The notes: generated by a model from the sequence alone, not told the origin. 64,000 bases of DNA from Pseudomonas sp. GOM7 (GCF_026723825.1 NZ_CP113519.1:1674001-1738000); one strand, 5' to 3'. Shown: positions 19,564 to 30,301, counted from the stretch's first letter. Made by a program: numbers and translations.

Positions 19564-21525
19564 TCAACTCCCGCGAATCAACGTGCGCAGCATAAAGCGA
19601 TTGGGGTGGCTGGCCTCGGCCACGTCGCGCGGCACTGGCAGCGGTTCGTCCTCCAGCCAGGCGGCGATCAGCTCGCCCGACAGTGGCGCGGTGATCAAAC
19701 CGCGCGAGCCGTGGCCGCTGTTGATATACAGCCCCGGCAACCAGGGGCAGGGCACATCCGGCATCTGGCGGGCATCTTTGGCCAGCACGGCGTAGGCCTC
19801 GGCGAATGCCGACTGCTCGGCCAGCGGGCCTACCAACGGCAGGTAGTCAGGGCTGGTGCAACGAAAGGCGGCGCGGCCTTGCAGGGTGGTGGGGTCGAGC
19901 GCCTGGGCATCCAGACGTTCGGTCAGATCAGGGGATATCTCCCGCAGCAGGTCGAGGTTGCCGGCATGCTCGGCCACGCTGGGGGCAAGGTCATCGCTGT
20001 GGAAGTCGAAGCTGGCGCCCAGGGTGTGCTCCCCAGCACGCACGGGCGCGACGTAACCTTCGGCGCAGACCACGGTACGCAGCGCGCTGCTGGCCTCGCT
20101 GGCCGGCAGGCGGCTGATCTGCCCGCGAATGCGTTTGAGCGGCAGGTTCGCTTGTGGCAACAGGCGGCCGATCTCGGCGGCGCAGGCCAGCACCAGAGCG
20201 GGCGCCTCGGCTAGCACGCCGTTCTGACCTTCGACGCGCCAGTGGTCATCCTGTCGGCTCAGGCTCAACGCCTCCTGATAGGGGCGCAGTTCGATCAATG
20301 GATGCTGCACCAGGTATCGGCACAGTGCCGGCGGGTGCACCCAGCCGGCATCCGGGTAGAACAGGCCACCGGCCGGCAGGCCGATGCCGGCGCGCTCTTC
20401 GGCTTCGGCCTGGGGCAGCGGCAGCAGCAGGTCGCTGGGGAAGGCGGCGGCCAGTTTGCCCTGGCGCTCGGCTTCCTTGGCATCGAAGGCCAGTTGCAGC
20501 ACGCCGCAGGCATCCCAGTCAGTGCCATGTTGCAGGCGTTCGAGCAGGCGGCGGGTATGGCCGAAACCGGCGACTATCAGCCGCGACAGCGCGGTGCCAT
20601 GGGCCGACAGCTTCAGATAGAGCACCCCTTGCGGATTGCCCGACGCCTCGCGGGCGACATCGTCGTGACGCTCCAGCAGGGTTACGCTCCAACCCCGTGC
20701 GGCCAGGCTCGCCGCAGTGGCACAGCCGGCCAGGCCGGCGCCAATCACCACGGCCCGGCGCTCGCCGGCCGGTAGTGCCGGGCGGGCGAACCAGGGGGCA
20801 GGGCGCTGGGCCGGTTCGCCCTGGAAGGGGCCGGCGAGCATCTCACGCTTGTGGCCGAAGCCCTTGACCCGCACCACAGCAAAACCTGCCTCGATCAGCC
20901 CGCGCCGAACGAAGCCGGCACTGGTAAAGGTGGCCAGTGTCGCGCCCGGTGCCGACAGCCGCGCCAGCTCGGTGAACAGCGCCTGAGTCCACATTTCCGG
21001 GTTCTTCGATGGGGCGAAACCATCGAGGAACCAGGCGTCGACCTGCGCATCGAGCTGCGGCAGGCATTCGAGCACGTCGCCGATCATCAGCGTCAGCACC
21101 ACACGACCGCCGCCCAGCAGCAGGCGCTGGAAGCCAGGATGGATGGCGCGGTACTGCGCCAGCAACTGCTCGGCGTAGGGCGCCAGTTCCGGCCACAGGT
21201 TCAGGGCGCGTTGCAGATCCGCCTGGGTCAGGGGGAATTTCTCCACGCTGACGAAGTGCAGCCGCGCATCGCCTGGAGCGTGCTCGGCGAAGGCCTGCCA
21301 GGCGCAGAGGAAGTTGAGCCCGGTGCCGAAGCCGGTTTCGCCGATCACCAGTCTTCCACCGGCCGGCAGGGCCTGGCAGCGTTCTATGATCTGGTTATGG
21401 GCGAGGAAAACGTGGCGGGTCTCCTCCAGGCCATTGGCGCGGGAGAAATACACGTCGCCATAGCTGCGCGACAGCGGCTGGCCGTGTTCGTCCCAGTCGA
21501 GCTGGGCGTTGTGAGCATCGGACAT
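19564..21525 (-). CDS. mnmC: Bifunctional tRNA (mnm5s2U34) biosynthesis protein MnmC
   Basis: Completes 5-methylaminomethyl-2-thiouridine at the wobble base of tRNAs for Lys, Glu and Gln. The N-terminal part (about 1-240) is the SAM-dependent methyltransferase, with GETGFGTGLNFL as the SAM loop and WFLDGFAPSKNPEMW conserved. The C-terminal part (about 260-640) is the FAD oxidoreductase that removes the carboxymethyl group, starting with the dinucleotide fold VVIGAGLAGCATAASLAARG. The 653-residue length is normal for the fused form. Confidence 0.95.
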   Translation of the reverse strand: MSDAHNAQLDWDEHGQPLSRSYGDVYFSRANGLEETRHVFLAHNQIIERCQALPAGGRLVIGETGFGTGLNFLCAWQAFAEHAPGDARLHFVSVEKFPLTQADLQRALNLWPELAPYAEQLLAQYRAIHPGFQRLLLGGGRVVLTLMIGDVLECLPQLDAQVDAWFLDGFAPSKNPEMWTQALFTELARLSAPGATLATFTSAGFVRRGLIEAGFAVVRVKGFGHKREMLAGPFQGEPAQRPAPWFARPALPAGERRAVVIGAGLAGCATAASLAARGWSVTLLERHDDVAREASGNPQGVLYLKLSAHGTALSRLIVAGFGHTRRLLERLQHGTDWDACGVLQLAFDAKEAERQGKLAAAFPSDLLLPLPQAEAEERAGIGLPAGGLFYPDAGWVHPPALCRYLVQHPLIELRPYQEALSLSRQDDHWRVEGQNGVLAEAPALVLACAAEIGRLLPQANLPLKRIRGQISRLPASEASSALRTVVCAEGYVAPVRAGEHTLGASFDFHSDDLAPSVAEHAGNLDLLREISPDLTERLDAQALDPTTLQGRAAFRCTSPDYLPLVGPLAEQSAFAEAYAVLAKDARQMPDVPCPWLPGLYINSGHGSRGLITAPLSGELIAAWLEDEPLPVPRDVAEASHPNRFMLRTLIRGS

Positions 21526-21559
21526 GATGAGCTTCCGGTAAAACAGGCGGCGATTCTAG

Positions 21560-21699
21560 CAGGCTGTTGAAAAACGTAGGCGAGGCAGCCAGTGCAAGGC
21601 AAAAACAGCCGAAAAAGCGCAGTTTACGTGTTGTAAATGAGCATTTTGAGGCTGTTTTTAACGTAGCAATGGCAACGCAGGTAGTTTTTCAACAGCCTG
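21560..21699. mobile_element. MITE-like element 1 (140 bp)
   Basis: Ends are inverted repeats CAGGCTGTTGAAAAAC and its complement, flanked by CTAG on the left and CTAA on the right, a one-mismatch YTAR target as used by IS5-type elements. It is the same length as element 2 (30088-30227), in the opposite orientation, with closely related interior. No coding capacity. It sits between the divergent starts of mnmC and pap and so may carry or disturb their promoters. Confidence 0.8.
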
Positions 21700-21813
21700 C
21701 TAACCGCTGCGCCGGTCGTTTACCCGGCGCAGGTCAATTCGTGTCGAGCCGCCGTCAGGCAAAGTCGCCGCCTATCCGTTAGGCTGTCATGACCATTCCA
21801 GGGAGGCCATTGC

Positions 21814-23301
21814 ATGTTCGAGTCCGCCGAAATCGGCCGCAGTATCGATAAAGAGACGTTCGAGGCCGAAGAGCCGGCGCTGCGCGAGGCCTTGCTGGAG
21901 GCACAGTACGAGCTCAAGCAGCAGGCGCGTTTTCCGGTGATCGTGCTGATCAACGGCGTCGAGGGCGCCGGCAAGGGCGAGACGGTGAAACTGCTCAACG
22001 AGTGGATGGATCCGCGGCTGATTCAGGTCAGCACCTTCGATATACAGACCGATGAAGAATTGGCGCGGCCACCGGCCTGGCGCTATTGGCGACAGTTGCC
22101 GCCGAAAGGGCGTATGGGTGTGTTCTTTGGCAACTGGTACAGCCAGATGCTGCAGGGCAGGGTGCATGGCCACTTCAAGGATGCCGTGCTGGATCAGGCC
22201 ATCGACGGTGCCGAGCGCCTGGAGCGCATGCTCTGCGACGAGGGTGCGTTGATCTTCAAGTTCTGGTTTCACCTGTCCAAGAAGCACATGAAGGCGCGCC
22301 TCGAAGCGCTCAAGGACGACCCGCTGCATAGCTGGCGCATCAGCCCGCTGGACTGGCAGCAGTCGAAGACCTACGACAAGTTCGTGCGCTACGGCGAGCG
22401 TATCTTGCGCCGCACCAGTCGCGACTACGCGCCCTGGTACGTGGTCGAGGGTGTCGATCACTATTACCGCAGTCTCACCGTCGGGCGCATTCTGCTCGAA
22501 GGTCTGCAGGCGGCGCTGGCCAATCCGCAGGGCGCGAAGTTGCAGCCACATTCGGCGCCGCTGGTCTCCAGCCTGGACAATCGCGGTTTGCTGGCCAGCC
22601 TGGACATGACCCAGGCACTGGACAAGGACGACTACAAGGAACAACTGGCCACCGAACAGGCGCGCCTGTCCGGCCTGATGCGTGACAAACGCATGCGCAA
22701 GCACGCCTTGCTCGCCGTCTTCGAGGGCAACGATGCCGCTGGCAAGGGCGGCGCCATCCGCCGCGTCACGGGCGCGCTGGATCCGCGTCAGTACCGTATC
22801 GTGCCGGTGGCGGCGCCGACCGAAGAGGAACGCGCTCAGCCCTATCTGTGGCGCTTCTGGCGGCATATCCCAGCGCGCGGGCATTTCACCATCTTCGACC
22901 GTAGCTGGTATGGCCGCGTGCTGGTGGAACGGGTCGAGGGCTTCTGCAGCCAGGCTGACTGGTTGCGTGCATACGGTGAGATCAACGACTTCGAGGAGGA
23001 GCTGACCAACGCCGGGGTGATTCTGCTGAAGTTCTGGCTGGCCATCGATCAGCAGACGCAACTGGAGCGCTTCAAGGAGCGCGAGAAGATCCCCTTCAAG
23101 CGCTTCAAGATCACCGAAGAGGACTGGCGCAACCGTGACAAGTGGGACGATTACGCCGATGCCGTGGGCGATATGGTCGACCGCACCAGCACCGAGATCG
23201 CGCCCTGGACACTGATCGAGGCCAACGACAAGCGCTTCGCTCGGGTCAAGGTACTGCGCACCATCAACGAGGCCATCGAAGCGGCGTTCGCCAAGGATTG
23301 A
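21814..23301 (+). CDS. pap: Polyphosphate:AMP phosphotransferase (two-domain PPK2)
   Basis: Transfers phosphate from polyphosphate to AMP, giving ADP. The 495-residue protein has two fused PPK2 domains, each with a Walker A loop: GVEGAGKGE at about 49-57 and GNDAAGKGG near 307. Class II PPK2 enzymes are fused in this way, and the second domain usually carries the activity. Other conserved blocks are FGNWYSQML and FDRSWYGRVLVERVEGF. CCAGGGAGG precedes the ATG. MITE-like element 1 lies 114 bp upstream. Confidence 0.93.
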   Translation: MFESAEIGRSIDKETFEAEEPALREALLEAQYELKQQARFPVIVLINGVEGAGKGETVKLLNEWMDPRLIQVSTFDIQTDEELARPPAWRYWRQLPPKGRMGVFFGNWYSQMLQGRVHGHFKDAVLDQAIDGAERLERMLCDEGALIFKFWFHLSKKHMKARLEALKDDPLHSWRISPLDWQQSKTYDKFVRYGERILRRTSRDYAPWYVVEGVDHYYRSLTVGRILLEGLQAALANPQGAKLQPHSAPLVSSLDNRGLLASLDMTQALDKDDYKEQLATEQARLSGLMRDKRMRKHALLAVFEGNDAAGKGGAIRRVTGALDPRQYRIVPVAAPTEEERAQPYLWRFWRHIPARGHFTIFDRSWYGRVLVERVEGFCSQADWLRAYGEINDFEEELTNAGVILLKFWLAIDQQTQLERFKEREKIPFKRFKITEEDWRNRDKWDDYADAVGDMVDRTSTEIAPWTLIEANDKRFARVKVLRTINEAIEAAFAKD

Positions 23302-23321
23302 TGCTCTGTCGCGCTGATCGA

Positions 23322-23343
23322 CCCGGATTGCATCCGGGCTACG
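23322..23343. repeat. REP element
   Basis: Imperfect palindrome CCCGGATTGCATCCGGG followed by CTAC, the common pseudomonad REP form, in the gap after pap. Further copies are at 34086-34174 (two) and 50115-50176 (two). Confidence 0.8.
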
Positions 23344-23446
23344 CCCCTGCATCGGCCCGTATACGCCAGATCAATGATGGTCGCAGCATGTGCTCGGCTG
23401 GATTTATCTTCTCGCCATTCGCCATCCAATAACAACGAGGTGCGTC

Positions 23447-24631
23447 ATGCGTGAAGTGGTGATCGTCGACAGCGTGCGGACTGGCCTGGCCAAGTCCTTC
23501 CGTGGCAAGTTCAACATGACTCGGCCGGACGACATGGCCGCCCATTGCGTCGATGCGTTGCTGACGCGCAACGGCCTCGACCCCAAGCTGGTCGACGACT
23601 GCATCGTCGGTGCTGGCTCCAATGAGGGCGCGCAGGGCATGAACATCGGTCGCAACGTCGCGGTGCTGTCACGCCTGGGCAACCCGGTGGCGGGCATGAC
23701 GCTGAACCGCTTCTGCTCCTCGGGCCTGCAGGCCATCGCCATCGCCGCCAATCAGGTAGCCTCCGGTTGCAGCGAGATCATCGTCGCCGGTGGCGTCGAG
23801 TCCATCACCATGACCCTGAAAAGCATGAACATGGACAACCTGTTCAACCCGCTGCTGCAAGAGGAAAACCCCGGCATCTACTACCCCATGGGCAAGACCG
23901 CGGAGATCGTCGCCAACCGCTACGGTATCAGCCGCGAAGCCCAGGATGCCTACGCCCTGCAGAGCCAGCAGCGCACGGCGCGGGCGCAGGCCGAAGGCCT
24001 GTATGCCGACGAGATCGTGCCGATGGCGGTGAAGTATCTGCAGGAAGACAAGGCCACCGGCGAGAAGAAGATCGTCGAGGGGGTGGTCGAAGCCGATGAC
24101 TGCAACCGCCCGGACACCACCCTGGAATCCTTGGCCAAGCTGCAACCGGCATTCGACCCGGCCGGCAGTGTCACCGCCGGCAACGCCTCGCAACTGTCCG
24201 ACGGCGCTTCCATGACTCTGGTGATGAGCCTGGAAAAAGCGCTGGAGCTGGGCCTCAAACCCAAGGCCTATTTCCGTGGCTTCACCGTGGCCGGTTGCGA
24301 ACCGGACGAAATGGGCATCGGCCCGGTATTCTCGGTACCCAAGCTGCTTGCGGCCAAGGGCCTGAGCGTGGCCGACATCGACCTGTGGGAACTCAACGAG
24401 GCCTTTGCTTCGCAGTGCCTGTACTGCCGCGACAAGCTCGAGATCGACAACGACAAGTACAACGTCAATGGCGGTTCCATCTCCATCGGCCATCCCTTCG
24501 GCATGACCGGCTCGCGCCAGGTCGGCCACCTGGTGCGCGAGCTGCAGCGCCGCGAGTTGCGTTACGGCATCGTCACCATGTGCGTGGGCGGTGGCATGGG
24601 GGCCACGGGGCTGTTCGAGGCCTATCGCTGA
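23447..24631 (+). CDS. Thiolase (acetyl-CoA C-acyltransferase)
   Basis: A 394-residue thiolase of the degradative type that cleaves 3-ketoacyl-CoA with CoA (or condenses in reverse). Catalytic residues are in place: the acylated Cys in NRFCSSGLQAIA at about residue 90, His in GGSISIGHPFGMTG and the second Cys in MCVGGGMGATG. GAGG precedes the start. No other beta-oxidation gene is adjacent, so its chain-length preference cannot be inferred here. A bidirectional terminator follows. Confidence 0.9.
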   Translation: MREVVIVDSVRTGLAKSFRGKFNMTRPDDMAAHCVDALLTRNGLDPKLVDDCIVGAGSNEGAQGMNIGRNVAVLSRLGNPVAGMTLNRFCSSGLQAIAIAANQVASGCSEIIVAGGVESITMTLKSMNMDNLFNPLLQEENPGIYYPMGKTAEIVANRYGISREAQDAYALQSQQRTARAQAEGLYADEIVPMAVKYLQEDKATGEKKIVEGVVEADDCNRPDTTLESLAKLQPAFDPAGSVTAGNASQLSDGASMTLVMSLEKALELGLKPKAYFRGFTVAGCEPDEMGIGPVFSVPKLLAAKGLSVADIDLWELNEAFASQCLYCRDKLEIDNDKYNVNGGSISIGHPFGMTGSRQVGHLVRELQRRELRYGIVTMCVGGGMGATGLFEAYR

Positions 24632-24647
24632 GGCAAACGGCGGGCAT

Positions 24648-24677
24648 AAAAAAACCGGATCGATGATCCGGTTTTTT
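24648..24677. terminator. Bidirectional intrinsic terminator
   Basis: CCGGAT-CGATG-ATCCGG stem preceded by seven A and followed by six T. It lies between the convergent thiolase and bfd genes and should end transcription from both sides. Confidence 0.9.
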
Positions 24678-24690
24678 GTGTTCTGGAGAA

Positions 24691-24909
24691 TCAGGCGGTG
24701 ACGAAGTTCGCCGGGTAGGCGAGATTGACCTGATTGCTCTGCACTTCGGCGATGGTCTCACGTACCACTTGCTTGGCCAGGCAGGCGCACTTGCCGCACT
24801 GGCTGGCGATGCCGAGGCTACCGCGCACTTCACGGTAGCTGCAGCAGCCTTCATAGACCGCTTCGCGGATCTGGGTATCGGTGACACCTTCACAGAGGCA
24901 GACGTACAT
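24691..24909 (-). CDS. bfd: Bacterioferritin-associated ferredoxin
   Basis: A 72-residue [2Fe-2S] ferredoxin that reduces the iron core of bacterioferritin and so releases stored iron. The cluster ligands are visible as Cys4-x-Cys6 and Cys38-x2-Cys41 (SQCGKC), the Bfd arrangement. Length is normal. A Fur-box-like sequence at 24957-24975, about 50 bp before the start, indicates induction in iron starvation, as known for pseudomonad bfd. The bacterioferritin gene is not in the window. Confidence 0.93.
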   Translation of the reverse strand: MYVCLCEGVTDTQIREAVYEGCCSYREVRGSLGIASQCGKCACLAKQVVRETIAEVQSNQVNLAYPANFVTA

Positions 24910-24956
24910 GGGCAAGGCTCGTCTAGGTTGTTCTGTTCGATGGCTCGGATACTAAT

Positions 24957-24975
24957 GTTAATGAGAATGCTTGTC
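24957..24975. promoter_or_regulatory. Fur box upstream of bfd
   Basis: GTTAATGAGAATGCTTGTC matches 14 of 19 positions of the Fur consensus GATAATGATAATCATTATC. Its place just upstream of bfd, a known Fur-regulated gene, supports the call. Confidence 0.8.
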
Positions 24976-25119
24976 AAAGATCGGTTGCGAATGCTCGCAT
25001 CTGCTGACGAACGGTATTGTTCCGCTGTTCAGGCATGGAAACAGGTCCATCGCATTTTCAGGGGGAATGCCTGGTTGACACTGGATTGGCAAGTTTGTGT
25101 GGTGGTTGTTCTTATGTTC

Positions 25120-25487
25120 GTTCCGAATTGCCGCGTTTTTGCTGATGTTCTTGGTTTCGCCCTCCCGGGCGAGTCACTTTTGGGGCAAAAGTAACCAAAA
25201 CCTCCGCCCTTTCATCCGGCCCTGGCTTCGCCAGGGTTCGCTCACTCCATCGCCGTTCCAGAGGCCCGCCGCGGTGGGCCATCCATGGCCCATCGCGGCT
25301 TTCGCGACATCCATGTCGCTCAACCTCTTCCACGACGATTGCGTTCGCCCTCCTGGGCGGGCTCTGCACGCGCCTGAACCCTAGGTAACCCAGAAGTAGC
25401 TCGGAGTGTTTGAACATGAGGTCAGCCTCAGGGCTGACCTGAATGCCGGCTGCAAGCCGGCAAGCTATTCAAGCGAATGAAAGTTTT
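25120..25487 (-). repeat. Dispersed multi-hairpin repeat, copy B
   Basis: Reverse complement of copy A (1-367), strongly similar over almost the whole length. Homology starts at GTTCCGAATTGCCGC and ends in the AAACTTTCATTCGC segment. The stems are kept; the copy-A pair ACTTTG/CAAAGT is one base pair longer here, ACTTTTG/CAAAAGT. Confidence 0.8.
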
Positions 25488-25560
25488 GGTTTAACTCGAC
25501 GACCCATTCGCGACTTCATCGCCACTAGAACAAGCCGAGCAACCTATGGAGTGCCTACTC

Positions 25561-25826
25561 GTTCAGGCGCGCGAACGGCCCCTTCAGGAGGGTGAGTGGA
25601 ATCGTTGCGTAGAGGGTTGAGCGGCATGGATGCCGCGAGAGCCGCGATTGGCCAGGGATGGCCCTTCGCGGCGGGCCCTCGGAGCAGCGATGGAGCGAAC
25701 GTACCCCGGCGCAGCCGGGGCCGGATGGCGGGGCCAAGCCTTTTTGCCTTCTTTTGTGGCGTTTGACAAAAGAAGGTCGCCGGGGGGCGAAACAAGAGAC
25801 GTCAGCTAAACACCGATAAGCAGCTT
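25561..25826 (+). repeat. Dispersed multi-hairpin repeat, copy C (diverged)
   Basis: Same orientation as copy A but clearly diverged. Several stems keep pairing through paired changes: GCGACAT/ATGTCGC became GCGGCAT/ATGCCGC; CCCTGGC/GCCAGGG became CCCCGGC/GCCGGGG; the ACTTTTG/CAAAAGT arms became TCTTTTGT/ACAAAAGA. This points to selection on the fold, or to repeated copying of a folded unit, not to a protein. Confidence 0.7.
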
Positions 25827-25956
25827 GAACGCCGAAAGTAACCGAACACTCACACAAACTTGCCAGTCCGGCGTCAATACTGATTTTCCCGAAATTCCGC
25901 GAACCTGAAAAAAACGGCTTCGGCTGGTTTCTTCAGGCTCGCGCGCGAGGAGGGGA

Positions 25957-26631
25957 TTACTGATCGAACTCGTCCCAGCCGCCCATTTCCTTCCAGCGGT
26001 TGACGATGCCGCAGAACAGCTCGGCGGTCTTCTCGGTGTCATAACGCGCCGAGTGCGCCTCCTTGCCATCGAATTCGATGCCGGCAGCCTGGCAGGCCTT
26101 GGCCAGCACGGTCTGACCATAAGCGAGGCCGGCCAGGGTGGCGGTGTCGAAGCTGGAGAAGGGGTGGAAGGGGTTGCGCTTGATGCCGCAACGCGCTACC
26201 GCGGCATTGAGGAAACCCAGGTCGAAGCTGCTGTTGTGGCCGACCAGGATCGCGCGCTTGCAGCCGGCCGATTTGATCGACTTGCGCAGGCCCTTGAAGA
26301 TCTCGCCCAGGGCATGCTCCTCGCTCACCGCCATGCGCAGCGGATGGTCGAGCTTGATGCCGGTGAATTCCAGCGCCGCCGCTTCGATATTGGCACCCTC
26401 GAAGGGCTCGATGCGGAAGAAATGGGTGTAATCCGGGTAGAGGAAGCCGCTCTCGTCCATGGCGATGGTGGTGGCGGCGATTTCCAGCAGGGCGTCGGTG
26501 GCGCTGTTGAAACCACCGGTCTCGACATCCACGACCACCGGCAGGTAGCCGCGAAAGCGCGCCGCCATGGGCGTGCGCGGGCCGGCCGGCAGGCTGGGTT
26601 CGAGTTCGTCGTCGTAGTTGTCTTCGCTCAT
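25957..26631 (-). CDS. rnt: Ribonuclease T
   Basis: A DEDDh 3'-5' exoribonuclease that trims the CCA-end region of tRNA and the 3' ends of other stable RNAs. The 224-residue protein shows all acidic motifs: [10 protein letters not shown] (DxE), [11 protein letters not shown] (D) and [11 protein letters not shown] (H and D). The start ATG overlaps the stop of pyrC (ATGA), with GGAGG inside the pyrC end. The pyrC-rnt pair is usual in Pseudomonas. Confidence 0.95.
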   Translation of the reverse strand: MSEDNYDDELEPSLPAGPRTPMAARFRGYLPVVVDVETGGFNSATDALLEIAATTIAMDESGFLYPDYTHFFRIEPFEGANIEAAALEFTGIKLDHPLRMAVSEEHALGEIFKGLRKSIKSAGCKRAILVGHNSSFDLGFLNAAVARCGIKRNPFHPFSSFDTATLAGLAYGQTVLAKACQAAGIEFDGKEAHSARYDTEKTAELFCGIVNRWKEMGGWDEFDQ

Positions 26632-27674
26632 GCCTGGCCCTCCAGCAGTTTCCAGCGCAGGGTTTCGCCGGCGCGCAGCGGCACCACGCTGTTGTCGCCC
26701 AGCGGCAGGCTGGCCGGCACTGTCCATTCTTCACGCACCAGGGTGATGCTGTCCGTGTTGCGCGGCAGGCCGTAGAAGTCCGGGCCGTGGAAGCTGGCGA
26801 AGGCCTCCAGCTTGTCCAGGGCGCCGCGCTGCTCGAAGGCCTCGGCATAGAGTTCGATGGCGGCATAGGCGGTGTAGCAGCCGGCGCAGCCGCAGGCCGC
26901 TTCCTTGGCGTGCTTGGCGTGCGGTGCCGAGTCGGTGCCGAGGAAGAACCTGGGGTTGCCGCTGGTGGCAGCATCGAGCAGGGCTTCCTGGTGCACGTTG
27001 CGCTTGAGGATCGGCAGGCAATAGAAGTGCGGGCGAATACCGCCGACCAGCATGTGGTTGCGGTTGTACAGCAGGTGGTGGGCGGTGATGGTGGCGCCGA
27101 CGTTGGCCGAGGCGGCCTCGACGAACTGCACCGCGTCACGGGTGGTGATGTGCTCGAACACCACTTTCAGGGTGGGGAAACGCTCGACCACGCGGCTCAG
27201 GTGTTCGTCGATGAAGGTCTTCTCGCGGTCGAACACGTCGATCTCGGCGCGGGTCACTTCGCCATGCACCAGCAGCAGCATGCCGACTTCGGCCATGGCT
27301 TCGAGTACCGGGAAGATCTTGTCGATGCTGGTGACGCCCGAGTCGGAGTTGGTGGTGGCGCCGGCCGGGTAGAGCTTGGCCGCATGCACGAAACCGCTGG
27401 CCTTGGCCGCGCGCACATCCTCGGGGCTGGTGTTGTCGGTGAGGTAGAGCACCATCAGCGGCTCGAAGCGGCTGCCGGACGGGCGTGCCGCGAGGATGCG
27501 CTGGCGATAGGCGTCGGCTTCGGCGGCGTTGCGCACCGGCGGTACCAGGTTGGGCATGATGATGGCGCGGCCGAAAGTGCGCGCGGCGTCGCCGACGGTG
27601 TGTGGCAGCACCGCGCCATCGCGCAGGTGAATGTGCCAGTCATCGGGACGCAGAAGAGTCAGACGGTCGGACAT
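26628..27674 (-). CDS. pyrC: Dihydroorotase
   Basis: Closes N-carbamoyl-aspartate to dihydroorotate in pyrimidine synthesis. The 348-residue protein is a type-2 dihydroorotase: zinc ligands in [10 protein letters not shown], the carboxylated Lys in [11 protein letters not shown], His in VHGEVT and FEHITT, and the catalytic Asp in LGTDSAPH. It is translationally coupled to rnt and divergent from motY. Confidence 0.96.
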   Translation of the reverse strand: MSDRLTLLRPDDWHIHLRDGAVLPHTVGDAARTFGRAIIMPNLVPPVRNAAEADAYRQRILAARPSGSRFEPLMVLYLTDNTSPEDVRAAKASGFVHAAKLYPAGATTNSDSGVTSIDKIFPVLEAMAEVGMLLLVHGEVTRAEIDVFDREKTFIDEHLSRVVERFPTLKVVFEHITTRDAVQFVEAASANVGATITAHHLLYNRNHMLVGGIRPHFYCLPILKRNVHQEALLDAATSGNPRFFLGTDSAPHAKHAKEAACGCAGCYTAYAAIELYAEAFEQRGALDKLEAFASFHGPDFYGLPRNTDSITLVREEWTVPASLPLGDNSVVPLRAGETLRWKLLEGQA

Positions 27675-27827
27675 GGGGGCTTCCAGGCGGGTAAAACGTG
27701 GCCGCATGGTACCTGAAAAGCGCCGCTTCGCGCTCGCGCCAGCGCGACAATCGCACGCAGGGGGTCAAGTTTCCGCGCGCCCGACCGATACCCCGTGAGA
27801 ATGCCGTGAACCGCCGTGGAGTCGACC

Positions 27828-28763
27828 GTGCGTGCGCCCAATTACCTTCTGATCAGCCTGCTGGCCGGCATGCCCCTGTGTCTGCCGGCGCATGCCATCA
27901 GCTTCCAGACGCGGCTGGAAAAGGTGGAGTGGACGGTCGAGGGCGACAAGTTTGAGTGTCGCCTGAGCCAGCCGATCAGCAACTTCGGCAGCGGCGAGTT
28001 CGTCCGTCGCGCGGGTGAACAGGTCACTTTCCGCCTCAAGGCCCGCGAGCACTGGCTCGGCAATGGCTCGGCAACCCTGTTGGCGGCTGCCGCACCCTGG
28101 CAACCGGGGCGCGGCGACATCAACCTCGGCGTGGTCAGCGTCGCCAATGGCGAGGTGCCGTTCAACAGCTCGCAGGAGCAGGGCGCGCGTCTGCTCGCCG
28201 GCCTGCTGGAAGGGCGCAGCCCGCTGGTGCGGCATCGCACCTTCAATGGCGGCGACAGGCTGGAGGTGCGCCTGCTGCCTGTGAAATTCCACAAGGCCTA
28301 TGAAGATTACGAAGCCTGTACCGCCAAGCTGCTGCCGGTGAACTTCGACCAGATTCGCCTGGCGCAGATCGGCTTTCCCGGCGGCGGTATCGACCTCGAC
28401 CCGATGGCCAAGGCCAAGCTCGACATCATCCTCGAGTTCGTCAAGGCCGACCCGACCATCAACAGCTTCCAGATCGACGGCCATGCCGACAACAGTGGTA
28501 ACCGTCTGACCAACCGCGACCTATCACGCCGCCGCGCCCTGGCGGTGCAGGAATACCTCAAGGCTCACGGTATTCCTGTCGAGCAGATCACCGTGCGCTT
28601 CCATGGCGAACGCTATCCATTGGTACCGAACACCAGCGAGGCCAATCGCGCGAAGAATCGCCGGGCGACCTTGCGTCTGGATCGTGTGCCGCCAGCCGAG
28701 GTACCGCAGCAGAGCGCGCCCGCTCCGACGCCGGCCGATCCGCCCGGCAGCCAGCCGTCCTGA
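27828..28763 (+). CDS. motY: Sodium-type flagellar motor protein MotY (OmpA-family C-terminus)
   Basis: Periplasmic T-ring component that anchors stator units of the polar flagellar motor. A signal peptide (MRAPNYLLISLL...LPAHA) precedes the MotY N-terminal domain. The C-terminal OmpA-like peptidoglycan-binding domain (about 165-285) contains FQIDGHADNSGNRLTNRDLS and NRAKNRRATLRL. A Pro/Ala-rich tail closes it. The start is a GTG at 27828 with TGGAG before it; another GTG at 27816 is possible. Divergent from pyrC, as in P. aeruginosa. Confidence 0.9.
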   Translation: MRAPNYLLISLLAGMPLCLPAHAISFQTRLEKVEWTVEGDKFECRLSQPISNFGSGEFVRRAGEQVTFRLKAREHWLGNGSATLLAAAAPWQPGRGDINLGVVSVANGEVPFNSSQEQGARLLAGLLEGRSPLVRHRTFNGGDRLEVRLLPVKFHKAYEDYEACTAKLLPVNFDQIRLAQIGFPGGGIDLDPMAKAKLDIILEFVKADPTINSFQIDGHADNSGNRLTNRDLSRRRALAVQEYLKAHGIPVEQITVRFHGERYPLVPNTSEANRAKNRRATLRLDRVPPAEVPQQSAPAPTPADPPGSQPS

Positions 28764-28869
28764 AGCGCTTTGGCGTCGCTTCGTCAACTCTGTCTGTCGC
28801 GCCCCTGTAAATTAGGGCGTGAGGCCAGTAGAATCACGGGTTTTACCGTACAACCCGTGGAGTGATGGC

Positions 28870-30087
<1,218 letters not shown>

Positions 30088-30227
30088 CAGGCTGTTGAAA
30101 AACTACCTGCGTTGGCAATACTGCGTTAAAAACGGCCTCAAAATGCTCATTTACAACTCGTAAACTGCGCTTTTTCGGCCGTTTTTGCCTTGTCTTGCCT
30201 GCCTCGCCTACGTTTTTCAACGGCCTG
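30088..30227. mobile_element. MITE-like element 2 (140 bp)
   Basis: Bounded by CAGGCTGTTGAAAAAC and the matching right end (one mismatch, CAACGGCCTG) and flanked on both sides by CTAA (30084-30087 and 30228-30231), a clear 4-bp target duplication of YTAR type. Interior closely related to element 1 in reverse orientation. It is inserted exactly at the argG stop codon, between argG and gloA. Confidence 0.88.
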
Positions 30228-30301
30228 CTAAGCTGAAATTCTTGCCTCACAAGGACCCCGGCCAAGTGCCGGGGTTCTGCTTTCCAGAAGAGGAAAACCT
30301 G

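Larger units (their letters stand above)
25075..25877. repeat. Inverted-repeat-bounded block holding repeat copies B and C
   Basis: An 803-bp block bounded by 27-nt inverted repeats (25075-25101 and 25851-25877; 24 of 27 match, sharing TGGCAAGTTTGTGTG). Inside are repeat copies B and C in opposite orientation, so the block is one large imperfect inverted repeat. Together with the bfd promoter region, it fills the 1,047-bp gap between bfd and rnt. I see no credible gene in this gap. Confidence 0.7.

Noticed and set aside
25097..25857. Open frames of 60-100 codons between bfd and rnt
   Set aside because: All lie in repeat copies B and C and are translations of hairpin repeats, not of genes.
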